Below, piece by piece: positions 1 through 10,505 of a stretch of DNA of 64,000 nucleotides. The notes beneath the pieces were generated by a model. That model was not told the origin of the DNA. It made no database searches and saw only the letters and a program-made list of their open reading frames with translations. Origin of the DNA: Flaveria trinervia (Eukaryota; Streptophyta; Magnoliopsida; Asterales; Asteraceae); NCBI GenBank assembly GCA_025506515.1, contig CM046443.1, forward strand, positions 27,475,551 to 27,539,550, read 5' to 3'. Positions within the stretch are counted from its first letter, which is position 1; each line of letters starts with the position of its first letter. Position numbers and translations under genes: made by a program.

Positions 1-699
1 TATTTTGGAGGAAGTTGGGATGACCACTTACCATTAGCTGAATTCTCGTACAACAATAGTTATCATGCCAGCATTGGTATGCCACCATACGAGATGTTAT
101 ACGGTAGGAGATGCTGAACACCCATATGTTGGGGTGATATTGGTCAAAGGAATTGGGAAGCATCGAGGTAATCGAGACTATGACTGAGAAGCTTGAAAAG
201 ATTAAAGCCTTCATGAAGGCAGCTAAAGATAGATAGAAGTCGTATGCCGATAGACGACGCAGACCGATCGAGTTCCAGGTGGGTGACCTAGTTATGTTGA
301 AGGTCTCACCTTGGAAGGGTATCATCTGATTCCGAAAACGGGGTAAGCTAAGCCCGAGATACATAGGATCTTTTTGAATCATTGCTCGAGTAGGGGAGGT
401 AGCCTATAGATTGGAGCTGCCAGATGAGTTAAATGGAATTCACCCGACATTCCATGTATCTTATTTAAGGAAGTGCTTAGCTGATGAAGCCATGATGTTC
501 CACTAGAGGACATTGAAGTTGATGAAAGGCTCAATTATATGGAGCAACCAGTGGCAATCATCGATCGTAAGAGAAGAGGCTGAGAAATAAAGTGGTTCCT
601 CTTGTGCGTGTACAGTGGAGGCACAGGAAGGGATCCGAATCTACGTGGGAGATTGAGGAGGAGATGAGGCAGCATTATCCTCGTCTATTTGACGAATAA
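1..699 (+). pseudogene. Element B: 3' end of gypsy pol (integrase C-terminus and chromodomain), broken
   Basis: This is the tail of a Ty3/gypsy polyprotein that enters from the left edge. The first 120 bases read FGGSWDDHLPLAEFSYNNSY and then a YEMLYGRRC-like block, the integrase region just after the DDE core. Position 117 is an in-frame stop, and the frame shifts several times between 150 and 520. The final stretch, about 530-699, encodes a chromodomain-like module (EQPVAIIDRK, a VVPLVRVQWRH-like strand, ESTWEIEEEM, QHYPRLFDE) and ends at TAA 697-699. Integrase inserts the cDNA, and the chromodomain is known in chromoviruses to direct insertion towards heterochromatin. The DDE residues lie outside the window. 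A PPT and an LTR follow at once, as expected for the end of pol. The Tekay-like assignment is by motif only. Non-functional. Confidence 0.88.
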
Positions 700-721
700 C
701 AGGTTTTGGGGACGAAACCTA

Positions 722-737
722 TATAAGGGGGGTGGAC
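722..737 (+). promoter_or_regulatory. Element B polypurine tract
   Basis: A purine-rich run (ATAAGGGGGGTGG) lies directly before the TGTAACACCC start of the 3' LTR. It is the plus-strand primer site for reverse transcription. The equivalent tract in element K, on the minus strand at 55037-55053, has the same TTAAGGGGGGTTG form, which supports both assignments. Confidence 0.85.
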
Positions 738-1377
738 TTGTAACACCCGGTTATTTTTAAAAGTCAAGATATGAAGAATAAAAGCAAGAAAGGCAATAAG
801 GTCCAAGTGGAGGGACTAAAAATGTAAAAAGGACAAAAATCTTTGAAAAGTTGGTGTAAAGGTGGGCATGGCCGCCCACCCTCATTTCACATCATCATCT
901 TCTTTGGTTTTAGAGAGAGAGAGAGAGGAACTCTCGGTTTTGTAGAGGAAGAAGAAGAAGAAGAAATCGAATTCAAGGTAAGAATTCGCGGTTTTTATGT
1001 TTTATGTGTTTATGAGGGTTTTAGCCCGGTTATGTGATTATGTGCTTATGTGTTGTGTTTATGCTCGTGCGTATGTGTGTGGTTGTTGTTTTTAGTTGTT
1101 TGAACTCATTGCAAGCGGGTTAGAAAGGAACAAAACACCCAAGTTGCACCAGGTGAGTTCTAGACCACGGTTCTTACATGTTTTAACTATCTTTGGGGCT
1201 GAAAACATATTAAAATGATTTTACAAAGTTTATATGTGAATACCCGTATGTATTGTGTATGTTGGATGTTGGTTCTTGGATGTTTATAGGTTATTCATGT
1301 TTAGAATGGCCACATTATGCTTAGAACCGATGGGTTTGATGATTAGGATTGAAATATCCTAGAAACATGTTTTACAG

Positions 1378-1782
1378 AATGCTCATACGCCTAGATAAGT
1401 GTTCATACGTCTGAAAGTGCCTTAGAAAGAATTAAGTGTAAGCCATGCGCCTAAACAGTAGCTCATGCGCCCAAAATTTGCCTTAGAAAAGTCTAAGTAT
1501 AGCCCATGCGCCTGAACAGTGGCTAATGCGCCTAGAAATGATAGTCGGATGACCAAGTGTAGGGCCATGCGCCTGCATAGTGCCCATGCGCCCAAGTGGC
1601 CCATGCGCCTAAGTATTCATGTGCCTGAATAGTACCCATATGCCCCAAACTGGGCTGAATTTGACTAAGTGTTCCCCATGCGCCTGCATAGTGCTCATGT
1701 GCCTGAAAGTAGCCCATGCGCCTAAGTGTTCCCCATGCGTCTGAATAGTGTCCATGCGCCTGCATAGTGCTCATGCGCCTAG
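1378..1782 (+). repeat. CATGCGCC short-motif array in the B LTR
   Basis: About twenty degenerate copies of CATGCGCCT occur every 15-30 bases, separated by variable linkers such as GAACAGTG, AAGTGTTCC and GCATAGTG. This is not a strict tandem repeat, because the spacer lengths drift. The homologous position in D (23401-23850) has the same array, and F and K have a CATGCGACT version on their coding strand. Confidence 0.85.
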
Positions 1783-2274
1783 GACTTAGAATATTTTTCT
1801 AATTTTTGGGGAAAATATGTAAAGTAGGTTTTGACTTGGGAAATTCCCGGGGGACTATAAGTTAAATTTTGGGGTCATAGATAGTATGATGGGCATGTTA
1901 TGGATGATGATGATGATGTTGCATGACTATGCATGATGTATGTTATGTATGTATGATGCCCTATGATGATGTATGAAGGGATGTTTATGTTATGTTCCTA
2001 TGATGATGAATGTTTATCTTTCCATGGGTACGTGTTATGTTAATGAATGAACTGAAAGTATTATGTAACGTAAAGTGAAAGATAATGAAAGAGGAACATG
2101 ATGAATGAATGCATGCATTAACGAATGAATGAACGTAAAAAGTCTTGCAAGCAAATTTATGGAGGTCACACCAATGAAGGGTGTTAGCTCAACTGTGTGC
2201 GGGTTAGCTACCCCCGAAGGATGCACAAGGTGGGTCCAATCCTTGTGATTAACCATATGTATGGGAACCTTGCC

Positions 2275-2469
2275 GCTTGCCCCGGGTACTGGGAGTCAGC
2301 TTCGTGCACATGTTCGGGGTCTATGATAGACCTCAGGCCTAGTAACCAGCTTCGTGCACAATGTTCCAGGTATAGCATATGGCATCGATCCGGAATGAAA
2401 AAAAAAGATTGAATGGTGAATGTACTTGCCCTAGGTACTGTAGTAGTCAGCTTCATGCACAATGTTTGG
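2275..2469 (+). repeat. Imperfect minisatellite in the B LTR
   Basis: Three partial copies share the form GTACTG...GTCAGCTTCGTGCACAATGTT, sometimes followed by GGGGTCTATGATAGACCTCAGG. Another copy continues after element A at 13138-13195. Element A inserted inside one of these units. Confidence 0.7.
2465..2469. repeat. Target-site duplication of element A, left copy (TTTGG)
   Basis: TTTGG at 2465-2469 is repeated at 13138-13142 directly after the far end of element A. One extra T (2470) precedes the TGTCACACCC terminus. Joining the flanks restores a normal B-LTR minisatellite unit. Confidence 0.88.
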
Positions 2470-3834
2470 TTGTCACACCCCCGCTAAGAGCGGAAACACG
2501 GGGTTGCGACGAGACGGGAATCGTCAAACACATGGTAAGCGATAGAGATGCAATAATATGATGATGACATGCGTGTCATGACGACACCCGACAACAAGGG
2601 GACTTGTGTCGTGTTTAGTCAGTATTCACGACAACATAGCCATAAGCATAAACATGATATAAGATAACATAGATAAAACATTGTATGCAATTCCCACAAC
2701 CCGGGAACAAGTTACAAAGTATAATGTTGTTTGAAACAGTTACAACAATTGTTTTCAAAAAGACAAGTTTGGCCCGAAAAATGCATCCTAGGGTCTCCAC
2801 TAAGGCAGCACACCTAGAACCTCAGCTAGCATGATCACCTGAAAAGATATGCTCAAAATGGTCAACAAAATTGTTGGTGAGCTCGCAGGTTTAAGTAATA
2901 AAAGTGTAAGTGATGTTATAAAGTAAATGATATGGAATACCATGAATACAGTTATATACACAAGTAAAATCACATGACATGAGCTTTGCAACCAAACCTA
3001 ACGACGTACACAAAGAAATTGTCGGCATATATTCACCCAAGGCCCGTACTGGCTATTGTTGGTACTAACTAGTATACCAACACGAGGGTGGGGGTGTCAA
3101 CCCAGTAGTACTACCAATACCTAACCGTCGGTTCCCACACTGGAATTAAATAGTTGCAAAGATAGAACCACACAGCAGACCCAAGCATGTATCAGATAAG
3201 TACTTGCAACACAGTATCACGTTGATTCCTTGTATGAAAATTGTATGTATGTTGTACAGCATAGAAAACGGGCGAGCATACTTTTCCCCCATGTTTGCAA
3301 ATGTTTGTAAATAGTATAATCATAAAAAGGGGCCACGAAACTCACATGTTAAGTGGTAAGTATGAAAGATCGAGATTTCCAACAGTTGAATGAAATGATC
3401 GGTCAAACACCTATTGACAGTTATTGTCAAGCATTAATGACATGTAATAAGCGTATGGTAATATTTGGTCGGTTCGGGTTGTATCGGTTTGGTCGTGGGT
3501 GGCACATACACACAAGCGGACACACGTATCAGATCTTATGTAGATCCAAGTACTACGAGTAGTCGTCATTGCTTATGACATCCTTGTAAAGATCTCATTG
3601 TTATGAAAGATGACACTTGTTAAGTATTTGTAGTTTCAAATGGTTGTCGGTAATTGTAAAATGTTAGGTTTATTTCAATTGAAATAGTATGTGCATGTTG
3701 ATAGCGTTGACTTTAATCTTTGGGGTCAAGCAATGACACTTTTACTGATGTTGCCTTATCATCATCAGACGTTCAAGGGAAATTCACACTCATCATCAGT
3801 CACACAACAGGACTAGACTCGACCCACGTTCCAT

Positions 3835-4335
3835 TCGTACGAATCAACCTTCAATCATGCGAATTAGCTACTTTCGTACGATTGAACCTTCATTCGTGCG
3901 ATTGGACTCAGTCGCACCACACAACACACACATTCGCACGACCCAACCTCCATGCGCACGAATCAACCCTCAATCGTGCGAATTAGCTACTTTCGTGCGA
4001 TTGAACCTTCATTCGTGCGATTGGACTCCAGTCGTGCGAAACACGCACAATCGCATACATTCAGTCGGTCACCTGACTCAATCGCACACAAACACACAAT
4101 CGCACGACTCAGTCGCACGACATGCCTAGTCGCACAACTCAGTCGCACGATTGACTTAGACGCATGATTCAGTCGCACGACTCACTCAGTCGCACGGCTC
4201 AATCGCATACAAACACCCAGTCGCACGACATGCCTAGTCGCACAACTCATTCGCACGATTGACTTAGACGCATGATTCAGTCGCACGACTCACTCAGTCG
4301 CACGGCTCAATCGCATGACAGACCCAGTCGCCTGA
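3835..4335 (-). repeat. AGTCGCAC / ATTCGTGCG motif array in the A 3' LTR
   Basis: More than twenty short motifs (CAGTCGCACGACT, TCGTGCGATTG, CAATCGCA) recur every 12-25 bases, with some larger duplicated blocks, for example a block at about 4127-4220 repeated at about 4232-4315. On the element's coding strand the core reads TGCGACT. The right LTR has the same array at 11868-12370, with different block copy numbers. Confidence 0.85.
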
Positions 4336-4718
4336 ACTGCAGAATCGCGACTGTGGTCGGGCTGAGCAGCCCCCGAGCTGCTCTAACGCGAGTTTTATAC
4401 CACGAGGACTTCCAGAAACACTCAACAAACATACACAAACATGAAACACAAGCAGAAAGACCTCACACGCACCACACGAACTCATGTGCTCGGATGAACC
4501 GAGCACCCGAAACCCTAGAAAACACAGCAGTAAAAAGACAAGAAAAGAGACAACCAAAGTCGTCTACCTGCTAGAAATGAGTAGATGAGGCTGTAGATGA
4601 AGACTAGACGACGAAAACGAGACCACACGGTAGATTTTGGTGCTAGAATGAAGAAAATGGTGTGTAGGGAGTGAAGAGGTGAAGAAGATGAAGTGAGTGA
4701 GGAATGGCTGGGAATGGG

Positions 4719-4728
4719 GTTATATACC
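4719..4728 (-). promoter_or_regulatory. Putative TATA box, element A 3' LTR
   Basis: On the minus strand GGGTATATAACCCC lies downstream of the motif array (in element orientation) and upstream of a CT-rich leader-like stretch, the expected place for an LTR core promoter. The right LTR has GTATATAAAC at the equivalent place (about 12752-12760). Confidence 0.55.
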
Positions 4729-5107
4729 CACCCCAAGTTTGCAAAATTACAAGTTTAGTCCCTGCACTTAACCCTCGAGTTTCCCAAAATTTGTTTCGGT
4801 TGATTACGACCTAAAATGTTCGTTATATTAAGGTTAAAAGCGTGTTTAATGGCATTTGATAGTCTAAAATGGTTTTATTAATGACAATGGTCGAAATTAA
4901 AAAAAATGATATATTGGTGGTAATGGTGATGAAATTTATAAAAGGTTTATGCTTAACACACGTTCTCGGAGGAAGTACAGGCACAAAGGAAAATAGGCAG
5001 ACATGATTCCTTAAAGCAGGAGTTCATGAAGAAAAGGAAGAATAATTAAAATATTTCTATGTTATTTATGTCGTTCGACGGACCTTAAGGTGACGGAGGA
5101 TGTCACA

Positions 5108-5118
5108 GTATCCCCCAG
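5108..5118 (-). promoter_or_regulatory. Element A polypurine tract
   Basis: On the minus strand ACTGGGGGATAC directly precedes the TGTGACATCC start of the 3' LTR. Its position and purine content fit the plus-strand primer of reverse transcription. Confidence 0.8.
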
Positions 5119-5197
5119 TTGAGAGAATTTCGTCCCGAAATTCAGCTGGAGTTAGGTCCAAGAGTGTCATCCACGAATAAGTGTGGGTATTTGAGTT

Positions 5198-6487
5198 TCA
5201 TTTGATCTTCCCGTTCCATGTAAACTCTGGCCCTCGTTTTGAATTCCACCTTACGCGAACAATTGGTATTCTACTGCGCTTCAACCGTTTGACCTTACGA
5301 TCCATGACCTCAATGGGTTCCTCAATAAAATGAAGCTTTTCGTCGATTTTGATATCGTCAATGGGTATGTGAAGTGATTTGTCAGTCAAACACTTCTTGA
5401 GGTTCGACACATGGAAAGTATCATGCACACCATTGAGTTCTTGTGGTAACCTTAATCGGTAAGCCACTGGACCAATTCTTTCTGTAATCTCGAATGGTCC
5501 AACGTATCTTGGGGCTAACTTCCCTTTCTTTCCAAACCGAACAACTCCTTTCCAAGGAGAGACTTTGAGTAACACTCGGTCCCCAACGTTGAATTCTAGA
5601 GGCTTTCGACGATTGTCGGCGTAGCTCTTTTGGCGATCTCTAGCGGCTTTCAGTCTTTCTTTGATTTGGAAGATCTTGTCGGTTGTTTCCTGGATGATCT
5701 CTGGGCTGTTAGCTGACTTTCACCAATCTCGGCCCAACAAACGGGTGATCTACACTTCCTTCCGTACAACGCTTCGAACGGAGCACACCCAATGCTGGTG
5801 TGGTAGCTGTTATTGTATGAGAATTCAATCAATGGCAAATGAGTATCCCAACTACCACCAAAGTCGATTACACACGCTCTCAGCATGTCTTCTAGCGTTT
5901 GTATGGTTCGTTCACTTTGGCCATCTGTTTGAGGGTGATAGGCGGTACTCATGTCTAATCGAGTGCCCATTGCTTTCTGTAGTGTTTGCCAAAATCGTGA
6001 AGTGAATCGGCCGTCACGGTCGGAGATGATTGACACCGGCACTCCGTGTCTTGTCACGACCTCTTTAATGTACAATCTCGCCAACTTGTCCATTTTGTAG
6101 TCTTCTCGGATTGGCAAGAAGTGTGCTGATTTCGTCATTCGATCCACTACGACCCATATCGAGTCATGCCCGTTGCTCGTTTTAGGAGTTTGGTAATGAA
6201 ATCCATGGCTATTTCTCCCATTTCCACTCGGGAATTTCAGGTTGCTGTAATAATCCCGATGGTTTCTGATGTTTGGCTTTAACTTTCGAACATGTCAAGC
6301 ATCTGCTAACGTACGTGGCAATGTCTTCTTCAAGCCTGGCCACCAGTACAGATCTTTGAGATCGTGGTACATCTTGTCTGCGCCAGGATGAATAGAAATC
6401 GTGTCTTATGTGCTTCATCCATGACCAAGGTACGTACACCTCCCCACTTGGGTACCCATATACGGTCCACGAAGTACTGTACGCCAT
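5198..6487 (-). pseudogene. Element A integrase and chromodomain (broken)
   Basis: Three open stretches cover the integrase. At 6209-6487 the zinc-finger end is visible (SRCLTCSKVKAKHQKPSG, then PEIPEWKWEK). At 5650-6147 lies the catalytic core: MDRMTKSAHFLP, the second Asp in ISDRDGRFTS, and the catalytic Glu in TDGQSERTIQTLEDM. At 5198-5575 the C-terminal barrel (PWKGVVRFGKKGKLAPRYVG, HDTFHVSNLKKCL) leads to a chromodomain-like end (EEPIEVMDRKVKRL, RIPIVRVRWNSKRGPEFTW). The aromatic residues of a methyl-lysine pocket look partly kept. The first catalytic Asp should lie near 6150-6210, where the frame is broken. Frameshifts near 5580-5650 and 6150-6210 prevent a continuous product. Tekay-like is my best lineage guess. 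Confidence 0.9.
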
Positions 6488-7197
6488 CGTCCTTGCACAT
6501 CAGTTGTTTATCCAACCCTCGGAATTCTTCTCCCGCAAGGTTTTCTTCTTTCAACGCCTCACTTTGTGCAATTTGGATCTGAGCTTTCAAATTTGTTTGA
6601 ATGGTCAATCCCAAAGCTCGAGCACGTAGTGGTTTCACGCGTTCTTTGCGGCTTAGAGCAGCCCCAGGATGATACCGGATTTCACAATCGTAGTCACTAA
6701 GAAGCTCTACCCAACGTCGTTGTCGCATATTGAGTTCCTTCTGGTCCAGAATATGTTGAAGGCTTTTATGATCTGTGTATACGATGCATTTGGTTCCATA
6801 CAGGTAATGCCTCCATATCTTAAGTGCGAATACTACAGCGCCAACTCAAGATCATGAGTCGTGTAGTCTTCTCGTGCACCTTAAGTTGTCGCGAAGCGTA
6901 GGCGATCACCTTATCTTTCTGCATTAGTACACATCCCAACCCTTGATGCGAAGCATCACAGTACACCACAAAATCATCAGTTCCGTCTGGGAGGGACAAT
7001 ATCGGTGCATTGCACAGCTTATCTTTCAGCGTTTGGAACGCCCGTTCTTGCGCATCTCCCCAATCAAACTTCTTGTCTTTCTGAGTCAGCACGTCAACGG
7101 TTGAGCGATCTTTGAAAAGTTCGCAATGAAACGACGATAGTATCCGGCTAATCCTAAGAACTGCCGTATCTCTGAAGGTGTCTGGGGTGTATCCCAT
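6330..7197 (-). pseudogene. Element A RNase H and connection (broken)
   Basis: RNase H degrades the RNA strand of the RNA:DNA hybrid. The stretch 6820-7197 begins with the RT thumb/connection (DKKFDWGDAQERAFQTLK, APILSLPDGTDDFVVYCDAS) and continues with GLGCVLMQKDKVIAYASRQL, which carries the first catalytic Asp in YCDAS. Around 6728-6830 the TDHKSLQ-type block is present in a shifted frame. The stretch 6330-6728 has MRQRRWVELLSDYDCEIRYH and PGAALSRKER, the end of gypsy RNase H, with several residues before ALSRKER deleted compared with K. The order RT-RH-IN matches gypsy. Frameshifts near 6730-6820 break the frame. Confidence 0.88.
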
Positions 7198-7734
7198 TCT
7201 TTACCGCTTCGATCTTGCCGGGATCTACATGAATCCCGTCTTTGTTAACCAATGACCCAAAAACTTCACCTCTCGCAGCCAGAATTCACACTTCGAGAAC
7301 TTGGCGAAAAGTTTTCTTCTCTTAACAGTTCCAGTATTGCCCGAAGGTGTTCTTCATGGTCCTCCTTCGATCGAGAGTAGATAAGTATGTCGTCAATGAA
7401 TACGATCACAAACTTATCCAAGTAAGGTTTGCACACCGATTCATCAAGTCCATGAACACAGCTGGTGCGTTAGTCAATCCAAACGGCATGACCAAAACTC
7501 ATAGTGCCCATAACGAGTTCTAAATGCTGTCTTCGGTATGTCCTCCTCGAAAACTCTTAGTTGGTGATATCCAGATCGAAGGTCGATCTTGGAAAAATAC
7601 GAAGCTCCTTGTAACTGATCAAACAGGTCGTCGATCCTGGGGAGAGGATACCGATTCTTCACAGTTAATTTGTTCAACTCACGGTAGTCGATGCACATAC
7701 GGAACGACCCATCCTTCTTCTTGACAAATAACAC
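7198..7734 (-). pseudogene. Element A reverse transcriptase (broken)
   Basis: The RT fingers and palm are clear at 7474-7734: MLFVKKKDGSFRMCIDYREL, NRYPLPRIDDLFDQLQGA, FSKIDLRSGYHQ with the first catalytic Asp, and [12 protein letters not shown]. The frame then breaks. The active-site block [16 protein letters not shown] follows in another frame at about 7372-7420, giving the FIDD form of the catalytic YxDD motif. Downstream, a LGHWLT-like strand and the next domain follow. Motifs and spacing are standard for Ty3/gypsy RT. At least two frameshifts inside the domain exclude activity as read. Confidence 0.92.
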
Positions 7735-8595
7735 TGGTGCTCCCCAAGGCGAGTGACTCGGCCGAATAAAACTTCTCCAGTAGTTCCTGTAACTGGCTAG
7801 ATAACTCTTGCATTTCAGACGGTGCCAACCGATACGGTGTCTTTGCTACCGGTGTAGCTCCAGGAACCAACTCAATACGAAATTCCACCTGTCGTGGAGG
7901 AGGCAAACCAGACAAGTCATCTGGGAATACATCTGGGTAATCCCGCACTATAGGGATATTTGCCAATTCCTGTTCCTCCTCTTTCTTTTCCACCACATGA
8001 GCCAGAAAAGAGTAGCACTGTTTTCGTAAACTCTGGCGTGCTTTCATGCAGGAAATAAGCTTTAATTTTCCCCGGTCTTTCTCCTTGAACTCTGAGTACT
8101 CCCCCGTCTGACATAGGGATTCGCACTACCTTGTCTCGACAGACAATCTCGGCCCCGTGTTTCGACAACCAATCCATTCCCACAATCACATCGAAACTTC
8201 CTAGCTCAAAGGGTATCAAGTCTATATCGAAGGTGTGGTTCTCTAACATTATCGAGCACTTTCTAATAATTTCATCAGCCTGAACAATCCTACCGTTGGC
8301 CATTTCTACAGAGTAGCTAGTTTCTAGCCTACTAGGGCTCAATCAAGCAATTGCACAAACTCAGAAGATATAAGCTATTGTCTGCTCCAGTATCAAACAG
8401 TATAGATGCAAAGTGATTATTGAGTAAGTGCGTACCGTGACAACATTGGTCCTGACGAGCATCGTTGGCTCCAATGACGAATGCACGTCCCCGAGCTGTA
8501 TTCCCCTGATTGGTCGGGCTTGATTTCCAGCTATAGCCATCACTTGCTGCTGGTTGTTTCCTTGTTGACCCGGTGCCCGATTCAGCCTGGGGCAC
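7679..8595 (-). pseudogene. Element A aspartic protease and PR-RT linker (broken)
   Basis: The retropepsin-type protease that cleaves Gag-Pol is read in overlapping frames. At 8332-8595 the catalytic block FASILFDTGADNSLY is seen, with Asp-Thr-Gly. At 7917-8342 the flap and C-terminal half follow (PFELGSFDVIVGMDWLSKHG, AEIVCRDKVVRIPM). At 7679-8047 is the linker to RT (IPIVRDYPDVFPDDLSGLPP, RQVEFRIELVPGATPVAKTP), highly typical of plant gypsy elements. Frame changes near 8335, 7980 and 7700 break the polyprotein. Confidence 0.9.
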
Positions 8596-9827
8596 ATGTT
8601 TCGGTAGTGATCAAGGCTTCCACACTCATAACAAGCCCTTGCATTCCCGACGGGGTTAACCGCGTTGACCGGTGCAACCATATTCGGCGCTGTTCTGCAG
8701 TCTCTTGCAAGATGCCCCGGGCGTCTACAGTTCGCGCACACCCGGCACTGCGTTCCTGGGGGATGATGATAATTGCACTTGTCACATTTGGGGTGCGGAC
8801 CCACATACTCTCGCCTGCCCTGCGTCACTGCCACAAAGTTTCTGGTTGTCTTGGCTCTTTTATCAAACTTCCCGGCACTCGACCGGCTCGTTTCCCCAAA
8901 ATCCTTTCTCTTTTCTGCTCCTCTACCCAAAACTCCCGTTCTCACCATTTCATCAGTCAAAGCGCCAGCCTTAGAATGCGCTCTGAATAGTAGGAGGAGC
9001 GGTAGCGGTTACCATTGCCGGATTTGAGGCGCAAGTCCCCAAATGTACCTCTCTATCCTTTTTGATTCCGGGGTGACTAGATGTGGAACCAACCTTGCTA
9101 ACTCATGAAAACGGTCGGTGTAAGCTGCGTGCCCAGCCCCCACCATGGCATGATTCCAGAACTCATGCTCAAGTTTTTGCATCTCATTGAGAGGACAGTA
9201 CTCCTCGGTGATTAGGGCCTTGAACTCATCCCACGACATTTGCATCGCGGATTCTCTTCCCCTAGCCTGAATCTGAGTGTTCCACCACGTTAGTGCCTTG
9301 CCCTGTAGTGAGCAAGTGGCGTACTTAATCTTTGGCTGTCGAGGCATTCGCTGATGTCGATCACGGCCTCCATCTTTTCAAGCCATCTGGTCAGAGCTAT
9401 GGCTCCACCTTTGCCATCAAACTCTCGTGGTTTACAAGCCACAAATTCCTTGTACGAACATCCCCGTCTAGCATTCACAACCCCGGTCTCATTAACAATT
9501 ACAGTTTCGTTAACGGCTGTACCACCATTTCCGGTCTCCTGATTGCTTTCGTTCCCAGTCGGGTTACCGTTATCCTCATTATCATTGCCACCGTCCCCGT
9601 GGGGGTGAGAATTCTGAAGAGCATCGCTCACTTGGGCCAATAGTCGGAATTAGTGCGGCCAGCTGTTGAGCGATCAGGGCTGCCATATCTGCGTTTCCTG
9701 TTCCTTGATTGCTACTGGCTGGAGCATCACTTGTTCTTGGGGTTCTTCCCCTACCTCTGCCTCTGCCTCTGCCCCTTGGGGCTTCAATTCCGCTACTATT
9801 ACTGCGAGTAGATCTTCGAGGCGGCAT
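8361..9827 (-). pseudogene. Element A gag with two zinc knuckles (broken)
   Basis: Gag forms the virus-like particle and binds the RNA. The start at 9827 is chosen because MPPRRSTRSNSS, followed by an RGRGRGRG basic tract, is a common gypsy Gag N-terminus. The stretch 9290-9640 is acidic and Asn/Gly-rich and then gives VACKPREFDGKGGAIALTRW. The stretch 9009-9347 holds the capsid-like core (YATCSLQGKALTWWNTQIQA, EFWNHAMVGAGHAAYTDRF). The stretch 8582-8960 contains two CX2CX4HX4C zinc knuckles (CANCRRPGHLARDC and CYECGSLDHYRNMC). Frameshifts near 9600, 9300 and 8990 split the reading frame. The protease follows directly. Confidence 0.92.
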
Positions 9828-10490
9828 GTTCTATTCATAAAAGAGGTAACATGTAAGCTTTAGTCACCATAAGATACACAAGTATTCCGTTTATCAAGTT
9901 CCAATGTTCATGTTCCGGTCGGTCAAGATCACCATGCAGCCCATTTCAAGCATATTCTCGGTATACCGGTGATGTTTATATATGGGTTCCCCGCAGCGTT
10001 CCACCACACCCACGATGTACCGAGAATGATGCCCGATCCGGTTACATGACATCCGACTTTCCTTTACATCATATCCATAATAATCCATCAGGTCAACTGA
10101 GAGCCCAAGCATGTAATCACGTATAGTCTGGTGGAGGTTGCCTATCTCGCATCCTTAAAGGACTCAGACATAGCCTCCTCGGGTCGGTCTCAGTATCCAA
10201 GGTTAAGCGCAGTATATGATCTGTGAAGATCTCTTTGGGTCTCAATACCCAATTTGGTTATGATAACTTGGCGCGCAGAGGGAACGGAAGATCTAATAGG
10301 AGCATCCCATAAAAGAGTGAGCACAAGGCTCTCTCATAGGGTGAAAGATCACGAAATAGATAGATAACGAACAAGTAATGAGGAACACGTATGAGATACA
10401 AAATGCACACAACCCTGGCATGCAATCTACATGAAGGTTCCTAGGTTATAGTCTAGGTCAAGCGTATTGCCTAATTCTCTATAACCAATA
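9828..10490 (-). other. Element A 5' leader between PBS and gag
   Basis: About 660 bases separate the PBS from the gag ATG. I see no conserved protein here. A 72-codon open stretch at 9894-10112 matches nothing I recognise. Such leaders usually carry packaging and dimerisation signals, but none can be named from sequence alone. Confidence 0.7.
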
Positions 10491-10502
10491 GCTCTGATAC
10501 CA
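10491..10502 (-). promoter_or_regulatory. Element A primer binding site (initiator Met tRNA)
   Basis: The minus strand reads TGGTATCAGAGC, complementary to the 3' end of plant initiator-methionine tRNA, three bases inside the end of the 5' LTR. It fixes the orientation of the element and the inner LTR boundary. Confidence 0.92.
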
Positions 10503-10505
10503 GTC

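Larger units (their letters stand above)
739..2469 (+). mobile_element. Element B 3' LTR, upstream segment (interrupted by element A)
   Basis: The LTR starts TGTAACACCC right after the PPT and continues to the TTTGG target site of element A. It resumes at 13143 and ends CCTTACA at 13684, so the uninterrupted LTR would be about 2.27 kb. In order it holds a GA-rich leader-like stretch (907-975), a donor-like AGGTGAGTT at about 1151, an array of CATGCGCC motifs (1378-1782), an ATGATG-rich stretch (1885-2060), and an imperfect minisatellite (2275-2469). Its relatives are solo LTRs D and F and the LTR of K. It encodes no protein that I recognise. Confidence 0.88.
2471..5107 (-). repeat. Element A 3' LTR
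   Basis: On the plus strand it runs from TGTCACACCC to GATGTCACA, so in element orientation it starts TGTGACATCC and ends GGGTGTGACA, with TG...CA termini. Its length is 2637 bp, against 2632 bp for the other copy. It contains an AGTCGCAC motif array (3835-4335), a TATA-like box on the minus strand at 4719-4728, and a CT/GA-rich region around 4580-4700. No protein is evident in it. Confidence 0.92.
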